Source: Aquamicrobium aerolatum DSM 21857
Lineage (GTDB): Bacteria > Pseudomonadota > Alphaproteobacteria > Rhizobiales > Rhizobiaceae
DNA length: 64,000 nucleotides
Reading direction: 5' to 3'
Assembly: GCF_900113935.1 (NCBI RefSeq)
Contig: NZ_FORF01000001.1
Span: forward strand, 124,001-188,000
Made by a program: the position numbers and the translations under genes. The notes under the pieces are model-generated. The model was not told the DNA's origin, ran no database searches, and worked only from the letters and a program-made list of their open reading frames with translations. This document shows, piece after piece, positions 36,464 through 45,021 of the stretch (its first letter is position 1; each line of letters starts with the position of its first letter).

Positions 36464-38097
36464 AACTCTCAGTCGCGCTGGATTCCATTGTCCATTCGCA
36501 GTGGGACGGCACGCGTCGCACGCTTGTTGAAAACATCGCCTTTGAAATTCCGCAGGGAACCACAATGGGCGTCGTCGGTGAATCCGGTTCGGGGAAATCG
36601 CTGACATCGCTGGCGATCATGGGGCTGCTGCCGCCCGGCATGACCGCTGCAGGTCGCATCGAACTTGATGGGGCTGACATTCTGCAGCTCTCCCCCGCCC
36701 AAATGCGAAAGATACGCGGCGCGCGGATCGGGATGATCTTTCAGGAGCCGATGACCGCGCTCAATCCGGCGATGCGCATCGGCGATCAGATTGCCGAAGG
36801 GCTGCTGGCGCATAAACCCATGTCTCGCAGCGAAGCGCGGGCCGAGGCGCTGCGCTTGCTGGAGCGCGTGCACATACCGGATGCGAGACGACGTATCGAC
36901 AGTTTCCCGCATGAAATGTCGGGTGGTCAGCGTCAGCGTGTCGGCATCGCCATAGCGCTGGCACCAGGGCCGTCGCTGTTGATCGCCGACGAGCCCACCA
37001 CTGCGCTTGACGTAACAGTTCAGGCGGAAGTGCTCGCGCTTCTCGGAGAACTCATCAGTGATCTGAAGATGTCACTGCTGATGATCAGCCATGATCTGGG
37101 CGTGATTTCCAGCATCTGCGAGCGCACGCTGGTGATGCAGTCAGGGCGTCATATCGAAAGCGGTGCTACGCAGCAGGTGTTGCGCAACCCCGCAAAGGAC
37201 TACACGCGGCGACTGATTTCGGCCATTCCTCGCCGTGAAGATGACGATGCCCGCAGGCTTCCCGTCGCCCAGCCAGATGAAACTCCTGTGCTGGAAGTGC
37301 AAAATCTGTCGCGTGAGTATCGTTCCCTTTCCGGGCAGGTGTTGAGCCGGGCGGTCAACGACCTCAGCTTCTCTGTCAGGCGCGGCACGATTTTCGGAAT
37401 CGTGGGTGAAAGCGGCTGCGGAAAGTCGACGCTGTCGCGCATCATCATGGGGCTCGATCGTCCGACCTCCGGTCGTGTCCTGTTCGATGGCGAGGATTTG
37501 TTTGCGAAGAAGCCGCACGAGTTGCGGCTGGCCAGACGTGGTTTCCAGATGGTGTTTCAGGATCCGCGTGGTTCGCTGGACCCGCGCCAAAATGTTTCAC
37601 GCATCATTGCCGAACCGCTCTATCTCGACCCGCACGCACCAAAGGGCAAGGAACGCGAGGCGATGATCGCAGAGGCGTTGACCGATGTTGGTCTTCACCC
37701 GGATGATGCGAGAAAATACCCCCATCAGTTTTCCGGCGGGCAGCGCCAGCGCATTGCCATCGCTCGCGCCTTGATCTGCAAGCCAAAACTCGTCGTTGCC
37801 GATGAACCGGTTTCAGCGCTTGATCTGTCCGTTCAGGCGCAGGTGTTGGAGTTGATCCGCGAGCTGCGTGACAAGCAAGGTATTTCGTTCCTTTTCATAA
37901 GCCATAGTCTGGCGGTCGTTGAATCGATTTCAGACGACATCGGGGTTATGCACCGCGGCCAGTTTGTCGAAACCGGCAAGGCCAGAGCCGTATTTGCCGA
38001 CCCGACCCACCCATATACCCGCACGTTGATTGCCGCGGAGCCGCGCATCGATCAGCCCCGCCGCTACGGCGTCGTTTCTGCGGATGAAGTTTTGTAA
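36460..38097 (+). CDS. Fused dipeptide-type ABC ATPase (DppD-DppF)
   Basis: A 545-residue protein with two complete ATPase domains, equivalent to DppD plus DppF. Domain 1 has Walker A GESGSGKS (about 38-45) and signature MSGGQRQRVGIAIAL; domain 2 has GESGCGKST (about 314-322) and FSGGQRQRIAIARAL. Both Walker B motifs (IADEPTTALD, VADEPVSALD) are intact. Fusion is common for rhizobial oligopeptide and opine importers. Confidence 0.92.
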   Translation: MKLSVALDSIVHSQWDGTRRTLVENIAFEIPQGTTMGVVGESGSGKSLTSLAIMGLLPPGMTAAGRIELDGADILQLSPAQMRKIRGARIGMIFQEPMTALNPAMRIGDQIAEGLLAHKPMSRSEARAEALRLLERVHIPDARRRIDSFPHEMSGGQRQRVGIAIALAPGPSLLIADEPTTALDVTVQAEVLALLGELISDLKMSLLMISHDLGVISSICERTLVMQSGRHIESGATQQVLRNPAKDYTRRLISAIPRREDDDARRLPVAQPDETPVLEVQNLSREYRSLSGQVLSRAVNDLSFSVRRGTIFGIVGESGCGKSTLSRIIMGLDRPTSGRVLFDGEDLFAKKPHELRLARRGFQMVFQDPRGSLDPRQNVSRIIAEPLYLDPHAPKGKEREAMIAEALTDVGLHPDDARKYPHQFSGGQRQRIAIARALICKPKLVVADEPVSALDLSVQAQVLELIRELRDKQGISFLFISHSLAVVESISDDIGVMHRGQFVETGKARAVFADPTHPYTRTLIAAEPRIDQPRRYGVVSADEVL

Positions 38098-38112
38098 TGG
38101 GAGAAGAACGAC

Positions 38113-39336
38113 ATGCAAAAGACAGTGGATGGCGAGCCGGTTGATCAGTTCATTCGGCGACATATGGCCGGGGATTTCCTGCTGTGGTCGCCGAACATCC
38201 AGTCTGAGGCCTTCCTGAACTGGGACCGCATCTGGGCGACGCGGACGATCGAGAAAGGCACTCCAAAGCTTTTGCCCGTCTCGGCGGAGCCGCTCGACAT
38301 TACCTTTGAGAGCGGCGGCGCAACCCACACGATCGACGATCTGATGCGCTGGGAATTCGTCAGCGGCCTGATCGTCATCAAGGATGGTGAGATCAAGCTC
38401 GAACGTTATGCCCGAGGTCTCAACGTCGAGCGCTGCTGGCAGTCTTCATCGATGGTCAAATCGCTGGCGGCGATTCTGATTGGTGCGGCAATTCAGGATG
38501 GAGCAATCCAGAGCATCGAGCAGAAGGTTACGGATTTTCTGCCCGATTTTGCCGGCACGCCTTATGAGAGTGTCACGATCCGCGACCTCTTGCATATGGC
38601 TTCCGGGGTGGAGTGGGTCGAAAACACCGACGATCTGAGCACCGATGTCGCTGAACATTATATCAAGGTCATCGCGGCGCGGCGGCCCGACTATATCCTC
38701 GATTATCTCAAGACGCGTCCTCGCGCCAATCCGGCTGGAACCCAGTTCTACTACAATACGGGCGACACTTTCCTGCTGAGCCACATTTTGAGCCGCGCGA
38801 CAGGAAAATCGGTGGCGCAATATTGCTCCGAAAAGCTCTGGCAACCGATGGGCTTCGAGCAGGATGGCTATTTCATTCTCGATTCCGATGACGGCCATGA
38901 AGTGGTCGGCAGTTGCTGCGGTGCATCCTTGCGCGACTATGCGCGGTGGGGGCTTTTCATGCTCTCTGACGGTGTGATCGACGGACAGCGGGTCGTTCCT
39001 GAAGGTTGGGTCAAGGCCTGCACAAGCCCAACTGCACCAAACTTTGCCTTTGATTTTGGCGGCGAGCGTGGTGTTGCCGGCGGCGCTGATACGGCGTTTG
39101 AAGGCTATGGTTATCTGTGGTGGGTACGCCAGGGCGGCGACTATCAGGCACTCGGCAGCTATGGGCAGTGGATCTATGTCAGCCCGGCCAACAACACCGT
39201 GGCAGTGATCCTGGGTGCGGTTCCGCGCCACGTTTACATGACGCCGGAGGAGGCTGCCCTGCATCGAAACTCTTCGCATTGCGGCTCAGAGATGCGGCTT
39301 GATTTCATCAAGGCGGCAATGAGCGCGCTGGCCTGA
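38113..39336 (+). CDS. Beta-lactamase-fold serine hydrolase
   Basis: A 407-residue class C beta-lactamase/penicillin-binding-fold hydrolase without a signal peptide. The catalytic S113-x-x-K116 (SSSMVKS) and Y213-x-N215 are spaced almost exactly as in 6-aminohexanoate-dimer hydrolase NylB (S112, K115, Y215). It is 15 bases after the ATPase gene with GGGAG before the ATG, so it is in the import operon and acts on the imported compound in the cytosol. Amidase or esterase/aminopeptidase action are possible; antibiotic resistance is unlikely given the context. Confidence 0.8.
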   Translation: MQKTVDGEPVDQFIRRHMAGDFLLWSPNIQSEAFLNWDRIWATRTIEKGTPKLLPVSAEPLDITFESGGATHTIDDLMRWEFVSGLIVIKDGEIKLERYARGLNVERCWQSSSMVKSLAAILIGAAIQDGAIQSIEQKVTDFLPDFAGTPYESVTIRDLLHMASGVEWVENTDDLSTDVAEHYIKVIAARRPDYILDYLKTRPRANPAGTQFYYNTGDTFLLSHILSRATGKSVAQYCSEKLWQPMGFEQDGYFILDSDDGHEVVGSCCGASLRDYARWGLFMLSDGVIDGQRVVPEGWVKACTSPTAPNFAFDFGGERGVAGGADTAFEGYGYLWWVRQGGDYQALGSYGQWIYVSPANNTVAVILGAVPRHVYMTPEEAALHRNSSHCGSEMRLDFIKAAMSALA

Positions 39337-39371
39337 GCGAAACTGGCCGCAAGAGCAGATCATCAGCGTGA

Positions 39372-39397
39372 CAAGGTGACAAGATCAGGTCACCTTG
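39372..39397. promoter_or_regulatory. Perfect inverted repeat upstream of the GntR gene
   Basis: CAAGGTGAC-N8-GTCACCTTG is a 9-bp perfect inverted repeat; two further GTGAC half-copies flank it (at about 39368 and 39406). It may be a regulator-binding site or part of a terminator for the hydrolase gene; there is no T run. Confidence 0.45.
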
Positions 39398-39424
39398 CTG
39401 TGGAGGTGACGTAGAGCAGCTTCA

Positions 39425-39486
39425 TGAAAAGCCCATCGAAATGGATATTTCATCCGTCGCAATTGATGGGAAAGGTGGGCTTTTCA
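39425..39486. repeat. 62-base inverted repeat upstream of the GntR gene
   Basis: TGAAAAGCCCA (39425-39435) and TGGGCTTTTCA (39476-39486) pair perfectly over 11 bases, with inner CCATC/GATGG pairing. It could be a small palindromic element or a regulatory hairpin. Confidence 0.5.
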
Positions 39487-39622
39487 GGCCGGGTGCAAGA
39501 AACTATGGGAGTATAAGGGGAAATTCTTATAGTAACGAGCATTCGGCGAGGGCTATATTTGTCTTTTCTCGAATTTCTCCTTTTTCCTTCTGGTTGCCTC
39601 AAGTTCAAGGGATGCCCGAAAA

Positions 39623-40423
39623 ATGCAGATGAAAGAGGCAACCGCTACATTGATGGCCGCCAGTACGCCCAACGATGGCTTCTTCGATACTGCACGTCCT
39701 GGAGGAATGCATGAGCGCGTCTACAACAGCCTCGTGCACGCGATAGTTTCCGGTCGCTATGGCGAAAGTGACAAGCTTCCTTCCGAAGCTGAACTGGCGA
39801 CGATCTTCACTGTGTCGCGTCCTGTAGTGCGTCAGGCGCTGGAAAAACTGCGCGACGAAGGGTTGGTTGAGTCGCTTCGCGGGTCTGGCAACTACGTAAC
39901 CGGTCTCGCGCGCCTGATTGAAGGGATGCAGGAATTCGGCTCTCATTGGAGCCGACATGCCAAGACCATGCTCGATGATCTGGAGTTTCGCCTGATTGTC
40001 GAGCCCGAAGCTGCCTATCTGGCGGCGCGGCGGCGGACCAAGGCTGATCTGCACCGTATGCGTGCTGCGTTGGAGCAGTTCGAGCAGGCCCATGCAAGTG
40101 GGCGGATCACGCATCATTTCGACTATTTGTTTCACGAGGCGATTGCCCTCGCGACCACGAATACGCGCTTCATCGAAGCGGCGCGCTCGGTCGAGTTTTC
40201 AAAAGACCCGAGAAGTTTGCTGATACGCCATCGGGTGCATTTTCAGCCCGCGGGCAGGGGGCTTGAGTCCATTCAAGAGCATCTTCGGGTGTTCGAACTG
40301 ATCGAGGAGCGTGAGCCCGACCATGCCCGCAAGGCGATGTGGGATCATCTCAATGCGAGCCACAATCGGCTCAACCAGCAACTCGAGGCCCTGCGGGACG
40401 GTCCAGCAGGCAACATCGCGTAA
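39623..40423 (+). CDS. GntR-family regulator, FadR subfamily
   Basis: A 266-residue regulator with an N-terminal winged HTH (VYNSLVHAIVSGRYGESDKLPSEAELATIFTVSRPVVRQALEKLRDEGLVESLRGSGNYV, about 31-92) and an all-helical FCD effector domain with metal-ligand-type histidines (RITHHFDYLFHEAI). It follows the importer/hydrolase operon on the same strand and probably controls it in response to a small carboxylate. Confidence 0.85.
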   Translation: MQMKEATATLMAASTPNDGFFDTARPGGMHERVYNSLVHAIVSGRYGESDKLPSEAELATIFTVSRPVVRQALEKLRDEGLVESLRGSGNYVTGLARLIEGMQEFGSHWSRHAKTMLDDLEFRLIVEPEAAYLAARRRTKADLHRMRAALEQFEQAHASGRITHHFDYLFHEAIALATTNTRFIEAARSVEFSKDPRSLLIRHRVHFQPAGRGLESIQEHLRVFELIEEREPDHARKAMWDHLNASHNRLNQQLEALRDGPAGNIA

Positions 40424-40440
40424 GACTGCCGCTTCCAAAG

Positions 40441-40540
40441 TGTGTCGCGGAGCTTTCAGATGCGCTTGTGGCGCTTTAGACCCTTGTTTTTACGCATGTC
40501 TTTATCCTGAAACCGGTTCTCACTTTCGGGAGACATGCGT
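40441..40540. repeat. Rhizobial palindromic element at modC 3' end
   Basis: ACGCATGTCT (40492-40501) and AGACATGCGT (40531-40540) are perfect arms around a CTGAAACCGGTT-TCACTTTCGGG loop that pairs internally. This sequence class is abundant between rhizobial genes. The right arm touches the modC stop codon, and the element may end both gntR and modC transcripts. Confidence 0.6.
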
Positions 40541-41622
40541 TATCGATTGGCAGCGAGTGAAACGCTTTTGATCTGCGCAATCACCATCTCGTCGATCTGC
40601 AAATTCAGCGCGGCGAGCGAGCGCTGCGAAATCCGCGCGCGCACGATGGCGGGGTGGTTCTTACCGATATCGAGGCGCAGGCTGGCCTCTGTCGCTCCCA
40701 AGGTTTCGATGCCCAGAATCCGCGCCGGAATTGAGTTGAGGATGCTGCTGCTGGCATGTTTGCCGCGGGCGATTGAGATGTCGCTGGCGGCAATGCGAAG
40801 GCGCACTGCGTCGCCGGGCCGCAGTGTGTCTGCCAGCACCAGAAATTCGCTCCCCGCCACATCCAGTGCGCTGATGCCATCTTCGTCAGTGCGCAGCACC
40901 TGAGCTGGCAGCACGGCAGCAAAGTCGCGGCGCATGGCTAAAGTGGAGTCCGGGGCAGACAACACATCGCTGAGTGGGCCTGAATTGACTAGCCGCCCAT
41001 CCTTCAGAAGAACCAGATGATCAGCCAGCCGCTCGACCTCGGAAATGTCGTGCGAGACCAGAAGGATCGGTACTTTCAGGTTCGCGTGGAGCGCTTCGAA
41101 ATAGGGTAGGATTTCATCCTTGGCCATGCGGTCGAGCGCTGACAGAGGCTCGTCCATCAGCAGCAATTGCGGCTGCGACAGCAGCGCCCGCCCAATTGAC
41201 ACGCGCTGACGCTCGCCGCCGGACAGATGCATCGGTGAGCGGTCGATCAAATGACCAATACCGAGCAGGTCGACGATGTCGTCGAAGCGTATGTGCTTTT
41301 CAGCTTTCTTGGCGCGTTTCTCGCCATAGATGAGGTTTTGGCGGACGGACAGGTGCGGAAACAGGCTGGCTTCCTGAAACACATAGCCAAGCGGGCGCTT
41401 GTGCGTCGGCACGAAGCGCTCCTGATCCTGCCAGATGTGGCTTCCGATCGCGATGCGCCCAGCCATGTGGTTGAGGCCGGCGACCGAGCGCAGGATCGAT
41501 GTCTTGCCGCACCCGGATGGACCGAACAGGGCGGTAATGCCGTGCATCGGCACCGCGAAATCCACGTCCAGATGAAATGCTCCGAGATCGCCCTTGAGCG
41601 TGATGGCGATTTCATTGCCCAT
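40540..41622 (-). CDS. modC: Molybdate ABC transporter ATPase
   Basis: A 360-residue ATPase with Walker A GPSGCGKTS, signature LSGGERQRVSIGRALL, Walker B LLLMDEPLSALD and a C-terminal Mop-like molybdate-binding domain (about 290-355), which sets ModC apart from other ABC ATPases. Its ATG overlaps the modB stop by one base. Confidence 0.93.
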   Translation of the reverse strand: MGNEIAITLKGDLGAFHLDVDFAVPMHGITALFGPSGCGKTSILRSVAGLNHMAGRIAIGSHIWQDQERFVPTHKRPLGYVFQEASLFPHLSVRQNLIYGEKRAKKAEKHIRFDDIVDLLGIGHLIDRSPMHLSGGERQRVSIGRALLSQPQLLLMDEPLSALDRMAKDEILPYFEALHANLKVPILLVSHDISEVERLADHLVLLKDGRLVNSGPLSDVLSAPDSTLAMRRDFAAVLPAQVLRTDEDGISALDVAGSEFLVLADTLRPGDAVRLRIAASDISIARGKHASSSILNSIPARILGIETLGATEASLRLDIGKNHPAIVRARISQRSLAALNLQIDEMVIAQIKSVSLAANR

Positions 41623-42299
41623 CAGAATGCCCTACGTCCGCTGCGCCGCGCCAACAAGGACACGGTGAGAATGACCAGGAATGCGAAGACCAGCATGCCT
41701 GCCGACAGGATATGCGCCTCGCGCCAGCGCAGTGTTTCGACGAAATCGTAGATCGCGATCGACAGCACTTTGGTTTCACCGGGAATATTGCCGCCGATCA
41801 TCAGGATCACGCCGAATTCGCCAACGGTGTGAGCAAAGCCCAGCACCGCGCCGGTCAGAAAGCCGGGAATGGCGAGTGGCAACGCGATGGTGAAAAATCT
41901 GTCGAGCGGCGAGGCGCGCAATGTCGCTGCAACCTCCAGCGGGCGTGCGCCGATGGCCTCAAAGGCGTTGCGGATCGGCTGCACCACGAAGGGCATCGAA
42001 TACAGCACTGAGCCTGCGACCAGGCCTTCGAAGGTGAAGGCGAATGTCCGCAGGCCGAACCATGGCCCAAACCAGCCGCCAAGCCCGTTGGGTCCGAGGG
42101 CAAGCAGGATGTAGAACCCAAGAACTGTCGGCGGCAGCACCAGCGGCAGCGCGACCAGCGTGGCCACGACTTCCTTCCAGCGCGATTTTGACCAGGCCAA
42201 CCACCACGCAATCGGTGTGCCGATGATCATCAGCAGCACTGTTGTGATGGCGGCCAACTCAATCGTCAGCCGGATCGGCGACCAAAGTTCCTGTGACAG
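41622..42299 (-). CDS. modB: Molybdate ABC transporter permease, probable CTG start
   Basis: A 225-residue permease if it begins at CTG (42297-42299), close to E. coli ModB (229). The EAA region [35 protein letters not shown] is clear. From the CTG the N-terminus reads [21 protein letters not shown], matching the family start, and GGAG sits seven bases upstream (42307-42310). No ATG or GTG lies in this frame before an upstream TGA; a TTG at 42257 would remove 14 conserved residues. Confidence 0.88.
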   Translation of the reverse strand: MSQELWSPIRLTIELAAITTVLLMIIGTPIAWWLAWSKSRWKEVVATLVALPLVLPPTVLGFYILLALGPNGLGGWFGPWFGLRTFAFTFEGLVAGSVLYSMPFVVQPIRNAFEAIGARPLEVAATLRASPLDRFFTIALPLAIPGFLTGAVLGFAHTVGEFGVILMIGGNIPGETKVLSIAIYDFVETLRWREAHILSAGMLVFAFLVILTVSLLARRSGRRAF

Positions 42300-42368
42300 G
42301 GTTCAACTCCCGCAAACAAGCGTCGTTCAAAAGCGCGTCGCGATTCAATCAGATTCCGTGAGCGCGTG

Positions 42369-42474
42369 TTAGAGCAATTCCGCTTTTCCTGAAATCGCGG
42401 AATTACTCTAACTCTTTGTTATTACGCTATTTCGAGCGCAAAGCCGCATCGCCCTTTCGGGCGAGATGCTCGAA
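42369..42474. repeat. RIME-type element with two palindromes between modA and modB
   Basis: The first palindrome pairs TTAGAGCAATTCCG (42369-42382) with CGGAATTACTCTAA (42398-42411), one mismatch. The second pairs TTCGAGC (42431-42437) with GCTCGAA (42468-42474) and has an inner CGCCC-TTTC-GGGCG stem. Two large palindromes joined by CTCTTTGTTATTACGC is the layout of rhizobial intergenic mosaic elements. It ends five bases from the modA stop. Confidence 0.7.
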
Positions 42475-42478
42475 TAGC

Positions 42479-43219
42479 TCAGCGGTCCAGTGCGTAACCG
42501 TATTTCTCGATGATTGCAGAAGCAGCATCACCCTTGAGGAATTCGATGAACGCTGTTGCTGCCGGGTTGTTCTCGCCGTTCTTCAGCAACACCGCATCCT
42601 GCTTGATCGGCGCGTAGTGTTCCTGCGGCACGATCCAGCGCGATCCGACATCGGTCTGCGAGACCTGTCCGAGCGCGACGAAGCCGATCTCGGCATTGCC
42701 GGTTTCAACGAACTGATAGGTCTGGCCGATATTCTGGCCCTGAACGATCTTCGGCTGCAGCGCTTCATAAACGCCAAGCGCCTGCATGGTCTCGACCGCC
42801 GCCTTGCCGTATGGGGCCGTTTCAGGGTTGGCGATAGCGATTTGCTTGAACTCGCCAGCCGTGAGCGTCTCGGCGCCGGTCACCTTGCCGGGCTCGATCG
42901 AGTACAGCACCAACTGCCCGATGGCGTAGGTGAAAACCGTTCCCGCGACGCCGTAGCCTTCGTTGACTGCCAGGGTCGGGCGTTCGTCGTCGGCCGCGAG
43001 GAATACCTCGAACGGAGCGCCCTGAGTGATCTGAGTATAGAACTGACCGGTTGCTCCAAACGACAATATCGCTTCGTGGTCGGTCGCTTCAGCGAAGGCG
43101 GCCGCAATCTCATTGGCGGCATCCGTGAAGTTCGCTGCAACTGCAACGTTCACATTGTCTGCATGGGCAGTGGATACCAGAAAGGTCGCTGCGGAAAATG
43201 CGATAAGAAGATGTCTCAA
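42479..43219 (-). CDS. modA: Molybdate-binding periplasmic protein
   Basis: A 246-residue ModA with a signal peptide (cut after AHA, about residue 20) and the family segments VAVAANFTDAANEIAAAF and LSFGATGQFYTQITQGAPFEVFLAADDERP, which carry the oxyanion ligands. The only start in frame at the signal peptide is TTG at 43219, with GGGTGG about eight bases upstream. Confidence 0.92.
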   Translation of the reverse strand: MRHLLIAFSAATFLVSTAHADNVNVAVAANFTDAANEIAAAFAEATDHEAILSFGATGQFYTQITQGAPFEVFLAADDERPTLAVNEGYGVAGTVFTYAIGQLVLYSIEPGKVTGAETLTAGEFKQIAIANPETAPYGKAAVETMQALGVYEALQPKIVQGQNIGQTYQFVETGNAEIGFVALGQVSQTDVGSRWIVPQEHYAPIKQDAVLLKNGENNPAATAFIEFLKGDAASAIIEKYGYALDR

Positions 43220-43599
43220 AATGCCACCCGATATGTTCGAACGAAGATAACGAAGTTCTAGCTTCTTAAGTTCAACCCTGCAAGCGGCCTTGGGGTCATC
43301 ATGCGCTGGGCCATGAATGAACGGCGACCTCGTGGTCAGGAAGGGTCGACGGTGGTGACCGCAGATCGGCTGAGGAAGCGCTGTTTGCTCACAATGCCGG
43401 GCGTAGATGGCTGCATCGGGTCATTCGGGGCGGCTCCCACTGTCGCGAGAGTCTTTTTGCCTGTATAGCGCAGAGTTAGTCGGCGAGACGGCGGTCTTGT
43501 CACTCATGACTGCTGTGGCCTGTATTTCATCCGCACACCGTTGCTTTGGTCGGCAGTTCTTTCAGTCTGTCGGCAAGTAATGAGGAGTTGTAGACAGCG
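43220..43599. other. Intergenic region between modA and the aldehyde dehydrogenase gene
   Basis: A 380-base divergent gap. The modA-proximal end holds a ModE-like inverted repeat (43229-43252). The rest contains no ORF I can support and no clear RNA; the promoter of the aldehyde dehydrogenase should lie near 43500-43590. Confidence 0.4.
43229..43252 (-). promoter_or_regulatory. Possible ModE operator
   Basis: On the minus strand a 24-base element begins CGTTATCT and ends ACATATCG, matching the length and half-site pattern of ModE operators (CGTTATAT ... ATATAACG type) at most half-site positions. It is 10 bases before the modA start, where binding would block expression when molybdate is plentiful. 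No modE gene is in the window. Confidence 0.45.
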
Positions 43600-45021
43600 A
43601 TGCTTCAGACGAACCCGCAGGCATTATCGACAGCCTTCCAGACATTGAAGATCGCCGTTGCCGCTGATCCCTACCCCTCACTGGCGGCGCGGCGCGATAG
43701 TCTGAAAAAACTGCTTGCTCTGGTTGAGGACCATGAGCGTGAATTCTGCGCGGCCATCGATGCCGACTTTGGCGGACGCTCTGCCCATGAAACCCGTATG
43801 GCGGAAATGATGGTCGTGAGGGCCGGCGTGCGTCACGCGCTCGCGCATCTTTCGCGATGGATGCGCCAAAAGCGTGTTGCCACGAGCATGTTGTTTTGGC
43901 CTGGCCGTAACAGATTGCTGCCACAGCCGCTGGGCGTTGTAGGTATCGTTTCGCCTTGGAATTATCCGTTCCAGTTGGCGCTCGCTCCTGCGACGGCGGC
44001 GCTCGCGGCCGGAAACCGCATTCTGATCAAGCCATCGGAGCTCACACCGGCTTTTTCTCAATTGCTGGCAGAATTGGTGGGGCGCTATTTTCCCGCCGAT
44101 CAGCTTCAGGTGGTGAACGGAGATGCCGAAGTCGGCAAGGCGTTCGTGTCGATGCCTTTCGATCATCTGCTGTTTACCGGTTCTACCGCAGTTGGGCGGG
44201 AGGTTGCAAAGGCGGCGGCAGCGAACCTGACGCCAGTGACGCTGGAACTAGGGGGCAAATCACCGGCCATCATCGATGCGTCCTGCGACCTCGATAGTGC
44301 CGTGAAAAGCATTGCCTATGGCAAGTTTCTGAACGCCGGACAGACCTGCATTGCACCGGACTATCTGCTGGTGCCAAAGGGAGAGAGTGCATCCATCGCA
44401 GCGCGTCTTGAGGCGGTGGTCAGACGCTATTACCCAACTCTCGCGGAAAATCCCGATTACACTGCAATCATTTCGCCGCGCCACCATGCGCGGTTGGAAA
44501 CGCTGGTGGAGGAGGCCCGTGCGCGCGGGGTGGTCGTCACGCGGATCAATCCAGGCAATGAAGACCTGGTTGCTGGCGGGAAAAAATTCGCGCCAACCCT
44601 GATGCAGGGTGTCGATCCGGATCTGACGGTGATGCGCGAGGAAATTTTCGGGCCAATTCTGCCCATCATTGAGTATGAAAATCTTGACGCCGCCATCGCC
44701 TTTGTCAACGAGCGCGATCGTCCGTTGGCGCTGTACTGGTTCGGCAGGAACGCTGCACGGCGCGACCGAATTCTGCAGGAGACTGTGTCCGGTGGTGTGA
44801 CAATCAACGATTGTCTCATGCATCTGGCACAGGAAAACCAGCCCTTCGGCGGTGTCGGGGCAAGTGGGATGGGAGCTTATCATGGCGAATGGGGCTTCCG
44901 AACCTTCAGCAAGGAAAAGCCGATATTCCACCAGTCACGGCTGGGGGCAGCGGCATTGCTGCGCCCACCTTACGGTGCGACGTTCGAGCGTCTGCTGAAA
45001 TTGTCCAGACTTATCACTTGA
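43600..45021 (+). CDS. Coniferyl-aldehyde-dehydrogenase-like NAD(P)-dependent aldehyde dehydrogenase
   Basis: A 473-residue aldehyde dehydrogenase of the class 3/coniferyl aldehyde branch: E216 in LELGGKSP, C250 in NAGQTCIAPDY and the C-terminal GGVGASGMGAYHGEWGFRTFSKEKP motif. It oxidises aromatic or long aliphatic aldehydes to acids. The genes around it do not encode a ferulate or lignin pathway, so the substrate cannot be fixed from context. Confidence 0.85.
   Translation: MLQTNPQALSTAFQTLKIAVAADPYPSLAARRDSLKKLLALVEDHEREFCAAIDADFGGRSAHETRMAEMMVVRAGVRHALAHLSRWMRQKRVATSMLFWPGRNRLLPQPLGVVGIVSPWNYPFQLALAPATAALAAGNRILIKPSELTPAFSQLLAELVGRYFPADQLQVVNGDAEVGKAFVSMPFDHLLFTGSTAVGREVAKAAAANLTPVTLELGGKSPAIIDASCDLDSAVKSIAYGKFLNAGQTCIAPDYLLVPKGESASIAARLEAVVRRYYPTLAENPDYTAIISPRHHARLETLVEEARARGVVVTRINPGNEDLVAGGKKFAPTLMQGVDPDLTVMREEIFGPILPIIEYENLDAAIAFVNERDRPLALYWFGRNAARRDRILQETVSGGVTINDCLMHLAQENQPFGGVGASGMGAYHGEWGFRTFSKEKPIFHQSRLGAAALLRPPYGATFERLLKLSRLIT

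Noticed and set aside
38113-39336. Antibiotic-resistance beta-lactamase
   Set aside because: There is no signal peptide for periplasmic export, and the gene is the last member of a peptide-importer operon, so a catabolic hydrolase is more likely.
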